Source: Phycisphaerales bacterium (GTDB lineage Bacteria; Planctomycetota; Phycisphaerae; SM23-33). From it: 6,020 nucleotides of DNA. This document shows positions 4,575-6,020 of the stretch, in pieces. The stretch covers positions 16,209 through 22,228 of the forward strand of contig PMYM01000035.1 of assembly GCA_003171235.1 (NCBI GenBank), given 5' to 3'. Positions within the stretch are counted from its first letter, which is position 1; every line of letters begins with the position of its first letter. The notes under the pieces are model-generated. The model saw only the letters and a program-made list of their open reading frames with translations, did no database searches and was not told the DNA's origin. The position numbers were made by a program, and so were the translations under genes.

Positions 4575-5195
4575 ATGCGGCTGGTGGTTGGACTGGGAAA
4601 TCCCGACGAGCGCTACAGCCAGACCCGCCACAACGTCGGCTGGATGGTGCTGGCGGAGTTGCGGCGGCGGCATGACTTCGGCCGGCCGCGCAGCGGCTTT
4701 CACAGCCGGCTCTGGAGCGGCAGCGTCGGCGGGCAATCGGTGATGCTGGTGGAGCCGCAGACGTACATGAACCGGTCGGGTCTGGCCGTGGCGGAGCTGG
4801 TGGCGTTTTACCGGCCGCCGGTGTCGGAGTTGCTGGCGGTGCTGGACGACATGGCCCTGCCGCCCGGCCGGCTGCGGGCCCGCTCGGAAGGCTCGCCCGG
4901 CGGGCACAACGGCCTGGGCGACATCGTCCGGGCCCTGGGCGGCTGGGAAGTGTCCAGGCTGCGAGTGGGCATCGGCCAGGCGCCGCCGGAGATGGACTGG
5001 GCCGATTACGTGCTGAGCGGTTTTAGCCCTCAGGAGCAGCCGGTGATGGAGCAGGCCATCCGCCGGTCGGCCGATGCCGTGACCGACTGGATCGCCCAGG
5101 GCATCACCTACGTGATGGATAAGTACAACCAGGATCCTCAAACAGGCAGCAGCCCCGGCCAAGACGGCCCGGGCGAGAATGGAAAAGGCAAGTGA
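4575..5195 (+). CDS. pth: Peptidyl-tRNA hydrolase
   Basis: Cleaves the ester bond of peptidyl-tRNA released from stalled ribosomes and so recycles tRNA; a cytoplasmic monomer. It has 206 residues, slightly above the usual 185-195. All catalytic and binding features are visible: VGLGNPDERYSQTRHNVG (5-22) with N9 and catalytic H19, PQTYMNRSG (61-69) with N66, D91 (equivalent to E. coli D93) just before LPPG (95-98), and GSPGGHNGL (106-114) with H111 and N112. The last 20 or so residues are a polar Gly/Gln/Lys-rich extension with no recognised role, and their codons carry the hairpin before rpsF. The ATG has no clear ribosome-binding site, but the VVGLGNP motif follows immediately, as in all family members. 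The 84-base gap from rplY holds only a weak GCCG/CGGC hairpin (4517-4536). Confidence 0.96.
   Translation: MRLVVGLGNPDERYSQTRHNVGWMVLAELRRRHDFGRPRSGFHSRLWSGSVGGQSVMLVEPQTYMNRSGLAVAELVAFYRPPVSELLAVLDDMALPPGRLRARSEGSPGGHNGLGDIVRALGGWEVSRLRVGIGQAPPEMDWADYVLSGFSPQEQPVMEQAIRRSADAVTDWIAQGITYVMDKYNQDPQTGSSPGQDGPGENGKGK
5152..5174 (+). promoter_or_regulatory. Hairpin 20 bases before rpsF, possible regulatory element
   Basis: GCCCCGGCC (5152-5160) and GGCCCGGGC (5166-5174) pair as two 4-bp helices around a single C-C mismatch, with loop AAGAC. It lies within the end of pth and just before the rpsF ribosome-binding site. Many bacteria carry an S6:S18-binding mRNA structure before rpsF for autoregulation. 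This hairpin is in the right place and is C/G rich, but I cannot show that it has that motif; constraint from pth coding or chance are alternatives. Confidence 0.25.
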
Positions 5196-5725
5196 TGAAG
5201 ACTTACGAAGGCATGTTTCTGTTGGATGCGGGCGCCCCGGATTTTGAACAGGCCGTCCAGCCGGTGCGCGACCTGCTGACGCGCATCGAGGCCGAGGTGC
5301 TGATGCTGAAGCCCTGGGACGAACGCCGGCTGGCCTACGAGATCCGCGGGCGCAAGCGGGCGCTGTACGCGATAACGTACTTCAAGGCCGACCCGGCCAA
5401 CATCAGCAGCCTGCAGCATGACATCCTGATCAACGAAAAGGTCCTGCGCGCCATGGTCTTTTCCGCCGATGACATTACGCAGGAGCAGATGAACGCCCCG
5501 GTGCCGGCCGAGAGCCTCCCGATCCATCGTCCGGGCGAAGGCCCTGCCCTGGGTCCGGCCGCGGGCCCCGGCGCTCCGGGCGCTGCTGCCCCGGCCGCCG
5601 CTCCGGGCGCCGCCGTCCCGGCCGCTCCGGCCAGTGCTGCCCCGGCCCCTGCCCCGGCGGCTCCGGCCATCGAGAAAACCACCGAAGCTCTCCCGGCCGA
5701 ACCGGCCTCTCCCGAAGCGAAGTAG
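5195..5725 (+). CDS. rpsF: Small ribosomal subunit protein bS6 with long Ala/Pro tail
   Basis: A 176-residue bS6, the small-subunit protein that binds 16S rRNA together with bS18. The family core is complete: MKTYEGMFLLDAG (1-13), WDERRLAYEIRGRKRALYAITYFKAD (41-66) and the INEKVLRAMVF segment (79-89). From about residue 100 to the end there is a tail of about 75 residues made mostly of Ala, Pro and Gly; typical bS6 is 95-130 residues. The tail includes a 9-residue repeat (APGAAAPAA, APGAAVPAA). The ATG at 5195 shares its A with the pth stop codon TGA (5193-5195), and AAAAGG at 5183-5188 lies six bases upstream, so translation is probably coupled to pth. A GTG at 5192 is a possible but less likely start. 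ssb follows after 44 bases. Confidence 0.95.
   Translation: MKTYEGMFLLDAGAPDFEQAVQPVRDLLTRIEAEVLMLKPWDERRLAYEIRGRKRALYAITYFKADPANISSLQHDILINEKVLRAMVFSADDITQEQMNAPVPAESLPIHRPGEGPALGPAAGPGAPGAAAPAAAPGAAVPAAPASAAPAPAPAAPAIEKTTEALPAEPASPEAK
5573..5626 (+). repeat. Two 27-bp tandem repeats in the bS6 tail
   Basis: Bases 5573-5599 and 5600-5626 match at 23 of 27 positions. They encode the 9-residue units APGAAAPAA and APGAAVPAA. All four differences are C/T changes: one alters a residue (Ala to Val) and three are synonymous. Degenerate Ala/Pro sequence continues to about 5670. The pattern suggests the tail grew by in-frame duplication of GC-rich sequence. Confidence 0.8.
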
Positions 5726-5769
5726 TCGCCTCGGCAGACGGGAGTTGCGATAAGGAAAACGAGACGACT

Positions 5770-6020
5770 ATGGGCTATTACAACAAGATCATCCTGATCG
5801 GCAACCTGACGCGCGACCCGCAGCTCCGGTACACGCCCAACCAGACGGCCGTGTGCGACATCGGCCTGGCCATCAACCGCAAGTGGAAGGCGGCCGACGG
5901 CCAGATGAAGGACGAGGTCTGCTTCGTCGAATGCACCGCCTGGGGCCGTACGGCTGAGAATATCACGAAGTATGTGACCAAGGGCAGCCCCCTTTTGGTC
6001 GAGGGCCGTCTGACGTTCCA
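5770..6020 (+). CDS. ssb: Single-stranded DNA-binding protein, N-terminal part (cut by window end)
   Basis: The frame opens at ATG 5770 and is still open at the window end, giving 83 complete codons of an OB-fold domain. The start MGYYNKIILIGNLTRDPQLRY, then DIGLAINRKW, EVCFVECTAWGRTAENITKYV and KGSPLLVEGRL, are classic SSB segments. The tryptophans in NRKW and TAWG are the usual base-stacking positions. SSB coats single-stranded DNA during replication, repair and recombination; the acidic C-terminal tip that recruits partners lies outside the window. It follows rpsF by 44 bases in the widespread rpsF-ssb-rpsR arrangement, so rpsR and perhaps rplI would be expected next. Ribosome-binding site candidates are GAG at 5761-5763 (six bases upstream) and AAGGA at 5752-5756 (13 bases upstream, longer than usual). 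Confidence 0.97.
   Translation, partial: MGYYNKIILIGNLTRDPQLRYTPNQTAVCDIGLAINRKWKAADGQMKDEVCFVECTAWGRTAENITKYVTKGSPLLVEGRLTF

Noticed and set aside
3711..5162. A 483-codon minus-strand frame opposite rplY and pth
   Set aside because: It is a long antisense frame made by G/C-biased third positions. Both plus-strand genes have clear family motifs, and the antisense protein is His/Gln/Arg-rich with no domain.

Overview
The window is a GC-rich bacterial chromosome segment. Everything to the right of about base 690 is GC-rich with strong G/C bias at third codon positions. The best guess at a source is a member of the Planctomycetota, possibly a Phycisphaerae-like lineage. That rests on the look of the SSB and short GlmU proteins and on dispersed C/G palindromes between genes; no marker gene settles it.

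Left part (1-1393), minus strand. A small conserved protein of unknown function, probably the DUF2251 family (142-543), lies beside a class I SAM-dependent methyltransferase (687-1367). Each has its own recognisable sigma70-type promoter, and each is followed by a stem-loop. The small gene has clearly lower GC (about 54% by hand count) than the rest, so it may be an accessory insertion. The first 141 bases contain no gene, only three stem-loops and a short AAGAG tandem tract.

Middle (1394-1815). This stretch holds no convincing protein gene. It contains a perfect 10-bp inverted repeat, a strong plus-strand promoter (TTGACA-N17-TAAAGT), a segment that can fold into a long hairpin and bury a good ribosome-binding site, a complete tRNA-Gln(UUG), and a 7-bp tandem / inverted repeat.

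Right part (1816-6020), plus strand. This is a housekeeping series: glmU-like uridylyltransferase, prs (PRPP synthase), rplY/ctc (bL25), pth (peptidyl-tRNA hydrolase), rpsF (bS6) and ssb (cut by the window end). The order glmU-prs-ctc-pth is the same as gcaD-prs-ctc-spoVC in Bacillus, and rpsF-ssb begins the widespread rpsF-ssb-rpsR cluster, so two old gene clusters are joined here. glmU/prs overlap by 8 bases and pth/rpsF overlap by 1 base, which implies coupled translation. Together the genes supply cell-wall precursor (UDP-GlcNAc), PRPP, ribosome parts, recycling of stalled peptidyl-tRNA and single-strand DNA protection.

I see no defence system, mobile element, CRISPR array or clear new system. 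The most interesting points are: a GlmU lacking its acetyltransferase half; a leaderless-looking methyltransferase promoter; the foldable leader upstream of tRNA-Gln; a long Ala/Pro repeat tail on bS6; and families of small palindromes.
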